Part shown: positions 8,755 through 17,194 of the stretch, in pieces
How the letters are laid out: each line of letters opens with the position of its first letter
Numbering within the stretch: position 1 is the stretch's first letter
NCBI RefSeq assembly: GCF_009857475.1
Contig: NZ_WWCJ01000010.1
Span: 186,001-250,000, forward strand
Direction: 5' to 3'
DNA: 64,000 bases
From: Pseudoduganella guangdongensis
GTDB taxonomy: Bacteria; Pseudomonadota; Gammaproteobacteria; Burkholderiales; Burkholderiaceae_D
The notes under the pieces: generated by a model
Database searches by the model: none
The model's input: only the letters and a program-made list of their open reading frames with translations
What the model was told of the DNA's origin: nothing
Position numbers and translations under genes: made by a program

Positions 8755-10686
8755 TTAGAAGTTGGCGCCGATCACGAACGACATATTGTCGCGGTCGTGG
8801 AACTGGTCGTACTTGGCGCTCTTGTTATAGCTGGTGTAGCTGATATCGGCGTAGTAGCGCTGGTTGTAGTCCGCGCGCAGGCCGATGCTGCGGGTCTGGC
8901 GGTCTTCCACAAACAGGTTGTCGGCGGCGTAGCCCTTCACGTCATGCGAGAAGAACAGGCGCGGCTTGAGGTTGACGCCGGCGATCGCGTTCGGGAACAG
9001 CAGTTCGGCCGACAGGCGGTAGCCCCAGGCGCTGCTGGTGGCGTAGCCCTCGTTCTCGCAGTAGGCGGCGTTCGGCTGGATGCCGGCCGGGCCGCAGGTG
9101 CCTTTCAGCGCGGCGGTCGGGCCGAAGTTGTAGCCGAAGCCGCGCACGTAGCGGGTGCTGGTGTTCGGGTCGCCGATGCCGCTCCACTTCTGGCCGGCCA
9201 CTTCACCCAGCAGGGTGAGCGAGTCGGCGCCCAGCACTTGCGGGAACTGGCGGATGAACGACACTTGCGCCTGGGTCTTGTCCTTGCGGTCGTAACCGTG
9301 CAGCACATAGCCGGTCGGCTTGCTCGGGTCGCGCGCGATGGCGCCCCAGTGCGCCTGCGGGCCGATGCCGAGCGCGGTGCCCACCAGCATGTCGATGGCG
9401 TTGATCTGCACCGGAATGTCCTTGGTGCGCGAGATTTCGCCGAACAGCGAGAAGCCGCCCAACTCGGTCGCGGCCGACAGGCCCAGGGTTTTCACGTTCT
9501 CGCCGCTGTAGTCCCACACGATATTACCCGCCGGCAGCACGCCCAGGGTGCCCAGCGAAGCCGCCAGCTGCGGCACCGCTTTCACCAGCTGCGCCAGTTT
9601 GCCGGACCAGACCGACGGCAGGGCCGACGGCTGCTTGACTACCGAGACGATCGGCGAGTGGCTGTGGAAGCGCGCGAAGTAGATGCCGAAGTCGGTGGCG
9701 ATGGAGTCGGCGAAATAATGGCTCGACAGGCCGAACTGGCCGGACTTCTTCGGCTCGATCTTCTGCGCGGTGGTCATGCGGAAGTTGAGCGGCATATTGC
9801 GCGCCAGGCCGAGCGAAGCCAGCACCGGATCGAGCGCGGCCGGCAGCGCGGCCAGGAACGGCGCGCCGTTGTACTGGCCACGGTCGTTCAGCTTGGTGGC
9901 GTCGCCAAACAGCACGGTGCCGTTGTTGCAGTTCAGGGAGTCGGCGGCCGACCAGTAGGTGCCGCAGCCGTCCACCACGTTCTGGCGCCAGCGCAGGTTG
10001 TAGAAGGCTTCCAGCGAGATGCCGTTACCCAGGCCGATATTGGCCATCAGCGCCGGCTGCGGACGCAGGATCTCTTTCACCTGGGCGCCGGGACGGCGCG
10101 CCGCGCTGGTGTCGAAGGCACCCATGGCGTTCACGCCCGGCACGAACAGGCTCTCGCCCCAGTTGATCACCTGGTTGCCCAGCTTGACGCTGACCGGCTT
10201 GCCGCCCAGGTCGTAGTTGGCGAACACGTAGGCGTCGGCCAGGGCCGCGCCGTCGAAGGTGGACAGCTTGTCGAACTTGCTGTCGTCCAGGTTGGCGCCC
10301 GGGGTGAAGCCGTTGTTGAAGTTCCCGTGCGGCATGTTGTGGCTCTTCAGCGTGTAGTCATACCAGGCGAAGCCGCGCATGAACAGGCCGTAGGTCTCGC
10401 CTTTCAGCTCGAACTCGCCGGTCAGCTTGCCGACGGTGGAGTAGGCGTCATGCTTTTTGAAGTTCAGGTTACCGTCATCGGCGCCGGCGCCGGCCGTGCC
10501 GCCGTTGACCACGGAAATCAGGTTCTTGTCCGCATCCTTCATGCGGATGCTGGTGCCGACCGAAGCGCTGAGCGACCAGCGCCCTTCCAGGCCGTTGTCG
10601 GTGGTGAAGGTATCTGCGTGCGCCAGTGGGGTTGCCAGCGCCGCCGCCACAGCCAGGGCCATGGTTCGGTTGTACTTCCTCGTCAT
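8755..10686 (-). CDS. DUF1302 family outer-membrane protein
   Basis: A 643-residue protein with a signal peptide (residues 1-24, ending AHA). The mature chain has alternating aromatic and polar strands and ends in a phenylalanine-terminated last strand (FVIGANF), the signature of an outer-membrane beta barrel. The internal stretch LGNQVINWGESLFVPG is a typical DUF1302 segment. The family nearly always sits beside DUF1329 and is thought to form an outer-membrane channel or receptor; its ligand here is unknown. The ATG overlaps the acyl-CoA synthetase stop (ATGA), so the catabolic enzyme and the barrel are translationally coupled. Confidence 0.88.
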   Translation of the reverse strand: MTRKYNRTMALAVAAALATPLAHADTFTTDNGLEGRWSLSASVGTSIRMKDADKNLISVVNGGTAGAGADDGNLNFKKHDAYSTVGKLTGEFELKGETYGLFMRGFAWYDYTLKSHNMPHGNFNNGFTPGANLDDSKFDKLSTFDGAALADAYVFANYDLGGKPVSVKLGNQVINWGESLFVPGVNAMGAFDTSAARRPGAQVKEILRPQPALMANIGLGNGISLEAFYNLRWRQNVVDGCGTYWSAADSLNCNNGTVLFGDATKLNDRGQYNGAPFLAALPAALDPVLASLGLARNMPLNFRMTTAQKIEPKKSGQFGLSSHYFADSIATDFGIYFARFHSHSPIVSVVKQPSALPSVWSGKLAQLVKAVPQLAASLGTLGVLPAGNIVWDYSGENVKTLGLSAATELGGFSLFGEISRTKDIPVQINAIDMLVGTALGIGPQAHWGAIARDPSKPTGYVLHGYDRKDKTQAQVSFIRQFPQVLGADSLTLLGEVAGQKWSGIGDPNTSTRYVRGFGYNFGPTAALKGTCGPAGIQPNAAYCENEGYATSSAWGYRLSAELLFPNAIAGVNLKPRLFFSHDVKGYAADNLFVEDRQTRSIGLRADYNQRYYADISYTSYNKSAKYDQFHDRDNMSFVIGANF

Positions 10687-12362
10687 CCTTGTGTCTCCTT
10701 TGGTTTATGTACAGCTTTGTATTCTGCTTTCTTATACTGCTTAAACAACTCACGCAACTTCATCTTCTGCACTTTGCCGTTGGCGGAATAAGGCAATTCG
10801 CTGACGAACACCACATCGTCCGGCAACCACCATTTAGCTACGCGGCTGGCAAGGTAGCCTAACACTTCATCGCGCGTGGGGGAACAACCTTCACGCGCGA
10901 CAACCACCAGCAGCGGGCGTTCCTGCCATTTTTCATGCGCCACGCCGATCACCGCGGCGGCCGCAATAGCGGGGTGGCCCAGCACCGCGTTCTCGACATC
11001 GATCGACGAAATCCATTCGCCGCCGGACTTGATCACGTCCTTCGCGCGGTCGGTGATCTGCAGGTAGCCGTCGGCATCGATATTGGCGATATCGCCCGTG
11101 TCGAAGAAGCCCTCCTCGTCCAGCACCGGCGCATCGCTGCCGTAATAGGCCGACAAAATCCACGGTCCGCGCACCATCAGGCGGCCCGCCGTCACGCCAT
11201 CGTGCGGCAGGCGCTTGCCGTCTTCGTCCTTCAGCGCCAGCTCCACGCCGCACACCGGACGGCCCTGGCGCGCCTGCACGCGCAGCTTTTCTTCGTCGCT
11301 GGCGTTGTCGTGTGATTGCAACAAAGAGCACACGGTGCCGAGCGGCGACATCTCCGTCATGCCCCATGCCTGCATTAAAGTCGCGCCCAAGGTTTTGCTG
11401 CAGCGCGTGAACATCACCGGCGGGATCGCCGAGCCGCCGCACAGCAGGCGCTCCAGACAGAGCTCCTGCCGCGCCGGGCGCGCTTCGCCCTCCACATGGT
11501 TGAGCAGGCCTAGCCACACGGTCGGCACGCCCAGCGCCATGGTCACGCGCTCGTCGCGCAGCAAGGCGTAGATGCTGGCGCCGTCCAGCGCCGGGCCGGG
11601 CAGGACCAGCTTGGCGCCGCTCAGCGCGCCGGCGTAAGGCATGCCCCAGGCGTTCACATGGAACAGCGGCACCACCACCAGGCAGCTGTCGCGCTGCGAG
11701 ATGGCGGCGGTGCCGGCCAGGCACAGGCCCATGGCGTGCAGGTAGGTCGAGCGGTGCGAGTACAGCACGCCCTTCGGATTGCCGGTGGTGCCGGAGGTGT
11801 AGCACAGGGCCGAGGCGCTGCGCTCGTCGAACTGCGGCCAGTCATAGTGCTCGCTGGCGCCTTCCAGCAGCTCCTCGTAGCACAGGGTGCCGGGCGGCAG
11901 CCCTTGCGGCATATGGGCCCGATCCGTCATGCAGACCAAGGCGCGCACGCAGGCCAGGCGCGGCGCCAGCGCCGCCACCAGCGGCGCGAAGCTGAGGTCG
12001 AAGAACAGCACCTGGTCCTGCGCGTGCTGCACGATGTACTCGATCTGCTCCGGGAACAGGCGCGGGTTGATGGTATTGAGCACCGCACCCTTGCCGGACA
12101 CGGCGAAGTACAGCTCCATATGGCGGTGCGTGTTCCAGGCCAGGGTGCCGACCCGGGCGCCCATCTCCACGCCCAGCGCCTGCAGCGCGTTGGCCAGGCG
12201 CTTGGCGCGGCGCGCCACTGCGCCGTAGCTGCTGCGGTGCAGCGTGCCTTCGCACAGGCGCGACACGATCTCGGCGCGCGGGTGCACGCGCACCGCGTGC
12301 TCGAGCAGGGAGGAGATCAACAGCGGCTGGTCTTGCATCAAGCCTTGCATGGCGCTATCCAT
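10683..12362 (-). CDS. Acyl-CoA synthetase (AMP-forming, medium/long-chain type)
   Basis: Activates a carboxylic acid to its CoA thioester with ATP. 559 residues. The AMP-binding P-loop motif [11 protein letters not shown] is at about 188-198. Further on are the WGMTEMSP motif, the hinge region [16 protein letters not shown], and a C-terminal lysine in the NGKVQKMKL context. The closest well-known relatives by eye are AlkK-like fatty acyl-CoA synthetases. The start at 12362 overlaps the aldehyde dehydrogenase stop by one base (TAATG). An acid made by that dehydrogenase is the obvious substrate; chain length cannot be read from the sequence. Confidence 0.9.
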   Translation of the reverse strand: MDSAMQGLMQDQPLLISSLLEHAVRVHPRAEIVSRLCEGTLHRSSYGAVARRAKRLANALQALGVEMGARVGTLAWNTHRHMELYFAVSGKGAVLNTINPRLFPEQIEYIVQHAQDQVLFFDLSFAPLVAALAPRLACVRALVCMTDRAHMPQGLPPGTLCYEELLEGASEHYDWPQFDERSASALCYTSGTTGNPKGVLYSHRSTYLHAMGLCLAGTAAISQRDSCLVVVPLFHVNAWGMPYAGALSGAKLVLPGPALDGASIYALLRDERVTMALGVPTVWLGLLNHVEGEARPARQELCLERLLCGGSAIPPVMFTRCSKTLGATLMQAWGMTEMSPLGTVCSLLQSHDNASDEEKLRVQARQGRPVCGVELALKDEDGKRLPHDGVTAGRLMVRGPWILSAYYGSDAPVLDEEGFFDTGDIANIDADGYLQITDRAKDVIKSGGEWISSIDVENAVLGHPAIAAAAVIGVAHEKWQERPLLVVVAREGCSPTRDEVLGYLASRVAKWWLPDDVVFVSELPYSANGKVQKMKLRELFKQYKKAEYKAVHKPKETQG

Positions 12363-13819
12363 TACATGTGGCGCTTCAGGAAGTCCGCCAGCGTGTCGAA
12401 CACGCGGCCATACGGCGGGCGGAACAAGCCAAAGCCGTTCAGCCGCGCCTGGCGGTAGATCGGCTTTTGCTTGGAGAAAGCCAGGAAGCCATGCTCGCCG
12501 TGGTAGGCGCCGGTGCCGCTCGCGCCCACGCCGCCAAAGGGCAGGTTCTCCTGCGCCGCATGCCACAGCGCGTCGTTCACGGTGACGCCGCCGGAAATGG
12601 TGGAGCCCAGCACCTGCTGGCAGTTGCGGCGGTCGCGCCCGAACCAGTACAGCGCCAGCGGGCGTTCGCGTTCGTTGATGAAGGCAATGGCTTGCTGCAG
12701 CGTGTCATACGGCAGCACCGGCAGCAGCGGGCCGAAGATTTCCTCGCGCATCACGGCCATGTCCGGCGTCACGTCCAGCAGCAGCACCGGCGCCATGCGC
12801 CGCTCGCCGTCGTGCGGGCGCTCCGCTTCGGCGCCCAGGCGCACCACGGTGGCGCCCTGCTCCTGCGCGTCGCGCACCAGCTGCTGCAGGCGCGCGTAAT
12901 GGCGTTCGCTGATGATGCTGGTGTATTGCTGGTTGCCGGCGAATTGCGGATACATGGCCAGCGCCGCCGCGCTGACTTCGCGCACGAAATCGGCCACCCG
13001 CGCGCGCGGCACCAGCGCGTAATCGGGCGCCACGCAGGTCTGCCCCGCATTGAATAATTTACCGAAGGCCAGGCGCGGCGCGGACTCCGCCAGGTCGCAG
13101 CTTTCATCGATGATGGCGGGCGATTTGCCGCCCAGCTCCAGGGTCACCGGCGTCAGGTTGTGCGCCGCCGCGATCGCCACCTGCCGGCCCACGGTGGTGG
13201 AGCCGGTGAACACCAGGTGGTCGAAAGGCAGCGCGGCGAAGGCGCGGCTTTCCTCCACCCCGCCCTCGATCACCGCCAGTTCCGCCGGGTTGAAATATTG
13301 CGCCGCCAGCTGCGCCAGCAGGTGCGAAAAGGCCGGCGTCAGTTCGCTCGGCTTGATCATGACCCGGTTGCCGGCCGCCAGCGCGGCCGCCGCCGGCAGC
13401 AGCGCCAGCTGGCAGGGGTAATTCCAGGGCACGATATTGCCCACCACGCCCAGCGGCTGCGGCATCAGCTCGCTGCTGCCGGGCAGCATGTGCAAGGGGG
13501 TCGCCACGCGGCGCGGGCGCATCCAGCGCCCCAGCTTGCGGCGCTGCTGGCGCACCGCCGACAGCACGATGAAGAGTTCGGTCAGCACCATCTCCTGCCG
13601 CGCGCGTCCGCCGAAATCGGCGCTGATCGCGTCCAGGATGGCCTGCTCGTTGTCTGCCACCAGGGCGTACAGCCGGTCCAGCCGCTCGCGCCGGCTGGCG
13701 GCGGAAGGCAGCATGTCGGCCGCAAAGGCCGCGCGCTGGATGTCCAGCACCTCGGCCGCCGCAACGCGTCCGGCCGAGTCCGTCCCTACGACAACATAGT
13801 CGAATTTCTGAACCTGCAT
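12362..13819 (-). CDS. Coniferyl-aldehyde-dehydrogenase-like enzyme with a GMC-oxidoreductase-like N-terminal tag
   Basis: NAD(P)-dependent oxidation of an aldehyde to an acid; 485 residues. The ALDH core starts at about residue 27 (DIQRAAFAADMLPSAASRRE) and shows LELGGKSP and the nucleophile NAGQTC with Cys at about 262. Overall it resembles CalB-type coniferyl aldehyde dehydrogenases, which often act on fatty or aryl aldehydes. Oddly, residues 4-21 (QKFDYVVVGTDSAGRVAA) do not belong to that family. They look like the FAD-binding start of GMC alcohol dehydrogenases with the GxGxxG glycines altered. Start chosen at ATG 13819, 7 bases after GGAGA; GTG at 13822 is possible. First gene of the operon, divergent from the LysR gene. 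Confidence 0.88.
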   Translation of the reverse strand: MQVQKFDYVVVGTDSAGRVAAAEVLDIQRAAFAADMLPSAASRRERLDRLYALVADNEQAILDAISADFGGRARQEMVLTELFIVLSAVRQQRRKLGRWMRPRRVATPLHMLPGSSELMPQPLGVVGNIVPWNYPCQLALLPAAAALAAGNRVMIKPSELTPAFSHLLAQLAAQYFNPAELAVIEGGVEESRAFAALPFDHLVFTGSTTVGRQVAIAAAHNLTPVTLELGGKSPAIIDESCDLAESAPRLAFGKLFNAGQTCVAPDYALVPRARVADFVREVSAAALAMYPQFAGNQQYTSIISERHYARLQQLVRDAQEQGATVVRLGAEAERPHDGERRMAPVLLLDVTPDMAVMREEIFGPLLPVLPYDTLQQAIAFINERERPLALYWFGRDRRNCQQVLGSTISGGVTVNDALWHAAQENLPFGGVGASGTGAYHGEHGFLAFSKQKPIYRQARLNGFGLFRPPYGRVFDTLADFLKRHM

Positions 13820-13896
13820 CACAGTGTCTCCAGATTGCGCCGCGTTTTAATAACGCTGTCGTTGAAACGAGTATGTGTTTGGCACTACTATTCGTC

Positions 13897-13935
13897 CAAT
13901 GCATTGTTTGTATCGGTCAAATGCATAATTTGCAT
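13897..13935. promoter_or_regulatory. Putative LysR operator between the divergent genes
   Basis: The perfect palindrome CAATGCATTG at 13897-13906 is followed 14 bases later by ATGCA-TAATT-TGCAT at 13921-13935, which contains the T-N11-A pattern of LysR-type binding boxes. Both share the half-site ATGCA. They lie just ahead of the LysR start and upstream of the aldehyde dehydrogenase gene. Confidence 0.55.
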
Positions 13936-13949
13936 ACCAGAGGAGTTCG

Positions 13950-14873
13950 ATGGATTTCAAACGCTTGCGCTATGCCCTGGCCGTGGCCGACGAGGGCAAT
14001 TTCGTGCGCGCTGCCGAGCGCGTCAGCATCAGCCAGCCGGCCTTGTCGCGCGCCGTGCAGGCGCTGGAGGAGGAGCTGGGTTTCCTGCTGTTCGACCGCG
14101 GCAACCGCAATGTGGCGGTGACGGTGGCGGGGGCCGCCTTTTTCAACCACGCGCGGCGCCTGCTGTTTGATGTGCGCAATATGGAACACGACCTGGATAT
14201 GTTGCGAAATGGAGACAGTGGCCGCGTCGCCTTCGGCATCGGCCCCCTGCATTCGGGCGCGCTGCTGCCGCGCATGCTGCGCCAGGTGCGCGCCGAACAG
14301 CCGGGCATCATCATGTCGGTCTCGATCAACAACTCGAATTACCTGCTGGACCACCTGCGCGCCGAGGACATGGAGTTCTTCATGTCCGACGTGCGCCTGA
14401 TTGAGGCGGCGGAGGATCTGATCATCACCCACGAGTGCCGCCAGTACGGCGGCATCTACTGCCGCCCCGGCCACCCGCTGCTGGCGCGGCCCGATATCAC
14501 GCCGCCCGAGCTGCTGCCCTATGGCATGGCGGCGCCCACCATCCCGGACGTGCTGATGGTGCAGATGAACAAGCTGTTCCGCCTGCCGCCCGGGCGCGAC
14601 CTGCCGGTGGTGCTCAGCTGCGACAGCGTGCATACCCTGGTGGACGTGGTGGCCGAATGCGACCTGCTGCTGATTTCCAGCCACGCCGCGCTGGCCGAGG
14701 CGGCCGAACTGGGACGCCTGGTGCAGGTGCCGGTGGCCCTGCCGCCGCTGTGGGCCGATATCGCCACCATCCGCCTGCGCGGCCGCACCCTGTCGCCCGG
14801 CGCCCAGCGCGTGCTGCAGACGGCGCGCGCCGTGCTGTCGCAGCTGGCCGGCACCGAGATGCCGCGCCAATAG
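13950..14873 (+). CDS. LysR family transcriptional regulator
   Basis: A 307-residue regulator. The winged helix-turn-helix covers residues 1-60 (MDFKRLRYALAVADEGNFVR, then ERVSISQPALSRAVQALEEE), followed by a periplasmic-binding-like effector domain from about residue 90. GGAG lies 6-9 bases before the ATG (AGAGGAGTTCG). It is divergent from the aldehyde dehydrogenase operon, with a palindromic intergenic region, the standard arrangement for a LysR activator of its neighbour. The effector is probably a substrate or intermediate of that pathway (inference). Confidence 0.92.
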   Translation: MDFKRLRYALAVADEGNFVRAAERVSISQPALSRAVQALEEELGFLLFDRGNRNVAVTVAGAAFFNHARRLLFDVRNMEHDLDMLRNGDSGRVAFGIGPLHSGALLPRMLRQVRAEQPGIIMSVSINNSNYLLDHLRAEDMEFFMSDVRLIEAAEDLIITHECRQYGGIYCRPGHPLLARPDITPPELLPYGMAAPTIPDVLMVQMNKLFRLPPGRDLPVVLSCDSVHTLVDVVAECDLLLISSHAALAEAAELGRLVQVPVALPPLWADIATIRLRGRTLSPGAQRVLQTARAVLSQLAGTEMPRQ

Positions 14874-14898
14874 TGCCGCGCCGGCCGGCGCACCGCCC

Positions 14899-15582
14899 TC
14901 AGTCCGCGCTGGCGGCGGCGCGCAGCGCCTGCAGGTCGCGCACCTCGATCTGCCCGTAGCGCAGGGTGATCGCGCCGGCCCGCGCCAGCGCGCGCAGTTC
15001 CTTGTTCAAGGTGGTGCGCCCCAGGCCGAGCATCATGGCGATGTGGTCCTGCGACGCGGTGATGACGCTGCGCGCGCTGGGGGCCAGGGTCAGGTCGCCG
15101 CGCGCCATCATCAGCAGGCGCCGCGCCAGGCGCGCCCGCGTGCCATGCAAGGCCATGTCGGCGATCATGCCCAGCGCCGCGCGCAAGCGCTGCGCCTCCA
15201 GCCGCGCAATCGCATTGGCGAACACCACATCCTGCATCAGCAGCGCAAAACGCTCGGCGCTGACCACCAGCAGCTCGGTCTCCTCCTGCGCCGTCGCCGT
15301 GGCGGTGCGGCCGGAACCCTCCAGCAGCCCCGTCTCGCCGAACCAGTTGCCCGGTTCCGCCATGGCCAGGATCGCCTCGTTGCCGTTTTCATGCATCACC
15401 GACAGGCGCAGCGAGCCGCGCAGCACGCCCCAGAAGCCGTCGTCCGCCGTGCCGGAAAAAGAGCCCTGCACGTACAACGGTTCGCCCGCCGCCAAGCGCA
15501 CCGGGCGGGTCAGCGCCAGCAAGGCCTGCGCCTGCGCCGCTGGCAGGCCCGCGAACCACGGGTTGTTTTGAAACACATGCAT
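14899..15582 (-). CDS. Crp/Fnr family transcriptional regulator
   Basis: 227 residues. A cyclic-nucleotide-binding beta-roll (about 10-130, with the GNWFGETGLLEGSGRTATA phosphate-binding-cassette region) is followed by a Crp-type winged helix near 150-220 (ASQDHIAMMLGLGRTTLNKE). No N-terminal cysteine cluster is present, so it is not an oxygen-sensing Fnr. Start chosen at ATG 15582 (MHVFQNNPWF); longer frames upstream are antisense to the hydroxylase gene. Convergent with the LysR gene and divergent from the hydroxylase/SDR pair, which it may control. Confidence 0.88.
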   Translation of the reverse strand: MHVFQNNPWFAGLPAAQAQALLALTRPVRLAAGEPLYVQGSFSGTADDGFWGVLRGSLRLSVMHENGNEAILAMAEPGNWFGETGLLEGSGRTATATAQEETELLVVSAERFALLMQDVVFANAIARLEAQRLRAALGMIADMALHGTRARLARRLLMMARGDLTLAPSARSVITASQDHIAMMLGLGRTTLNKELRALARAGAITLRYGQIEVRDLQALRAAASAD

Positions 15583-15663
15583 GCGAAAGATCCTGAATTG
15601 CACGAAATTGAACAATCTTGCCGGGCCGGGCGTTGCATCATGGCTGCAAAGGAGACCCGAACG

Positions 15664-16521
15664 ATGGACAAGACCATGATGTATGCGCTGCTGGCGATGG
15701 TGATCGCCGGCCTGGCCACAGCGGAAATCGCCAGCCGCCGCTATCGCGACACGGTGCGCGCCAGCGCCAATGATACAACGCTGGAATTGCTGATGACCAT
15801 CAGCCTGCTGGTGGTGACCCAGCCCGTGCTGCTGCTGGCCACCGACGCCCTGGGCCAATGGCTGGCGCCCGGCCTGCGCGACGCCTGGGCCGGACTGCCC
15901 TGGTGGGCCTGGGGCCTGCTGCTGCTGGTGGGCGACGACATGACCCAGTACTGGTGGCACCGCATTTCGCACTCGCCGCTGCTGTGGCCCCTGCACCGCG
16001 CACACCACTCGGCCGCCTACATGAGCATCCGCATCACCTATCGCAACAACTTCTTTTACTACCTGATGATGCCGGGCCTGTGGTTCAGCGGCTTCATGGT
16101 CTACCTGGGCTGCGGCTGGGAGTATTTCGCCTATGTCGCCCTGAAGCAGACCGTGATCCTGGGCGCGCATTGCGCCTGGGCCTGGGACGAGCCGCTGTAC
16201 CGCATGCGCGCCCTGCGGCCGTTGATGTGGATCGTGGAGCGCACCATCTCCACGCCCGCCACCCACCGCGCCCACCACGCCCTGACCAACGCCGACGGCA
16301 TCGGCCACTACAAGGGCAACTTCGGCAACCTGCTGTTCTTCTGGGACATCCTGTTCGGCACCGCCCACATCACGCGCCGCTACCCGGCCGAAGTCGGGCT
16401 GCGCGACGACCAGCTGTTCGGCGAAGAACGCTGGGACAAGCAGATGTTCTATCCCCTGCTGCAATCGCAGCGCGAATACACTGCCCTGAAATTCGGCGGA
16501 AAGATCTATAGCGATGAATAA
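15664..16521 (+). CDS. Sterol desaturase / fatty acid hydroxylase family membrane di-iron enzyme
   Basis: 285 residues with several membrane helices (about 5-20, 40-65, 75-95, and in the middle near 125-165) and the histidine clusters that bind two irons: HRISH, HRAHH and a second HRAHH near the C-terminus. The family uses oxygen to hydroxylate or desaturate lipid chains, sterols or carotenoids. Start at ATG 15664 is supported by GGAG nine bases upstream; an ATG at 15640 is possible. It overlaps the SDR gene by 8 bases, so an alcohol made by the hydroxylase could be the substrate of the SDR (inference). The actual lipid is unknown. Confidence 0.88.
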   Translation: MDKTMMYALLAMVIAGLATAEIASRRYRDTVRASANDTTLELLMTISLLVVTQPVLLLATDALGQWLAPGLRDAWAGLPWWAWGLLLLVGDDMTQYWWHRISHSPLLWPLHRAHHSAAYMSIRITYRNNFFYYLMMPGLWFSGFMVYLGCGWEYFAYVALKQTVILGAHCAWAWDEPLYRMRALRPLMWIVERTISTPATHRAHHALTNADGIGHYKGNFGNLLFFWDILFGTAHITRRYPAEVGLRDDQLFGEERWDKQMFYPLLQSQREYTALKFGGKIYSDE

Positions 16522-17194
16522 GCCGAGGATTGTGGTGACGGGCGGCTTCGGCGCCCTGGGCCGCGCCGTGGGCGACGCCTTGCTGGCGGCCGGGGCCCGG
16601 GTCGCGCTGGTCGACCAGGCGCCCGCGCCCGACGGCCTGGCGCCAGGCGTGCTGGCCTGCGGCGGCGTCGACCTGAACGACCCGCTGGCCGCGCGCCACT
16701 GCCTGGAGCGCGTGGCCGGGCACTTCGGCGGCGTGGATGGTTTGGTCAACGTGGCGGGCGGCTTCGCCTGGGAGTACAGTGCCGACGGCGACATCGCCAC
16801 CTGGGACCGCATGTACGCGATGAATGTGCGCACCGCCCTGCTGGCATCGCAGGCCGCCCTGCCGTACCTGCGGCGCCAGGGGCGCGCCAGCATCGTCAAC
16901 GTGGGCGCCATGGCCGCCGGGCGCGCGCAGGCCGGCATGGGCGCCTACGCCGCCGCCAAATCCGGCGTGGCGCGCCTGACCGAAGCGCTGGCGGAGGAAC
17001 TCCACGGCCAGGGCATCCGCGTCAATGCCATCCTGCCCAGCATCATCGACACGCCGGCCAACCGCAGCGCCATGCCGGATGCCGATACCAGCCGCTGGGT
17101 CGCCCCGCCGGCGCTGGCCCAGGTGGTGCTGTTCCTGCTGTCAGACGCCGCCCGCGCCGTCAACGGCGCCCTGCTCCCGGTCAGCGCCGCCTGA
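16514..17194 (+). CDS. Short-chain dehydrogenase/reductase (SDR) family protein
   Basis: 226 residues, Rossmann fold. The N-terminal TGGFGALG glycine motif binds NAD(P); the NVAGG motif follows, and then the Tyr-x3-Lys pair in YAAAKSG. The catalytic serine normally found 13 residues before the tyrosine is an alanine here (NVGAMAAG), so activity may differ from a standard SDR. Translationally coupled to the hydroxylase gene by an 8-base overlap. Its 3' end overlaps the 3' end of the opposing kinase gene by 54 bases. Confidence 0.87.
   Translation: MNKPRIVVTGGFGALGRAVGDALLAAGARVALVDQAPAPDGLAPGVLACGGVDLNDPLAARHCLERVAGHFGGVDGLVNVAGGFAWEYSADGDIATWDRMYAMNVRTALLASQAALPYLRRQGRASIVNVGAMAAGRAQAGMGAYAAAKSGVARLTEALAEELHGQGIRVNAILPSIIDTPANRSAMPDADTSRWVAPPALAQVVLFLLSDAARAVNGALLPVSAA

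Noticed and set aside
6781..10791. Open frame of over 1300 codons on the plus strand opposite the DUF1302/DUF1329/YCF48 genes
   Set aside because: It is a GC-driven shadow: composition is His/Gln/Arg/Val-rich without any family motif, while the minus-strand genes have signal peptides, start sites and conserved motifs.
15583..15663. Crp-type site between the Crp-like gene and the hydroxylase gene
   Set aside because: Only loose TTG/CAA pieces are present (around ATTGAACAAT); no convincing full dyad, so not listed as an operator.
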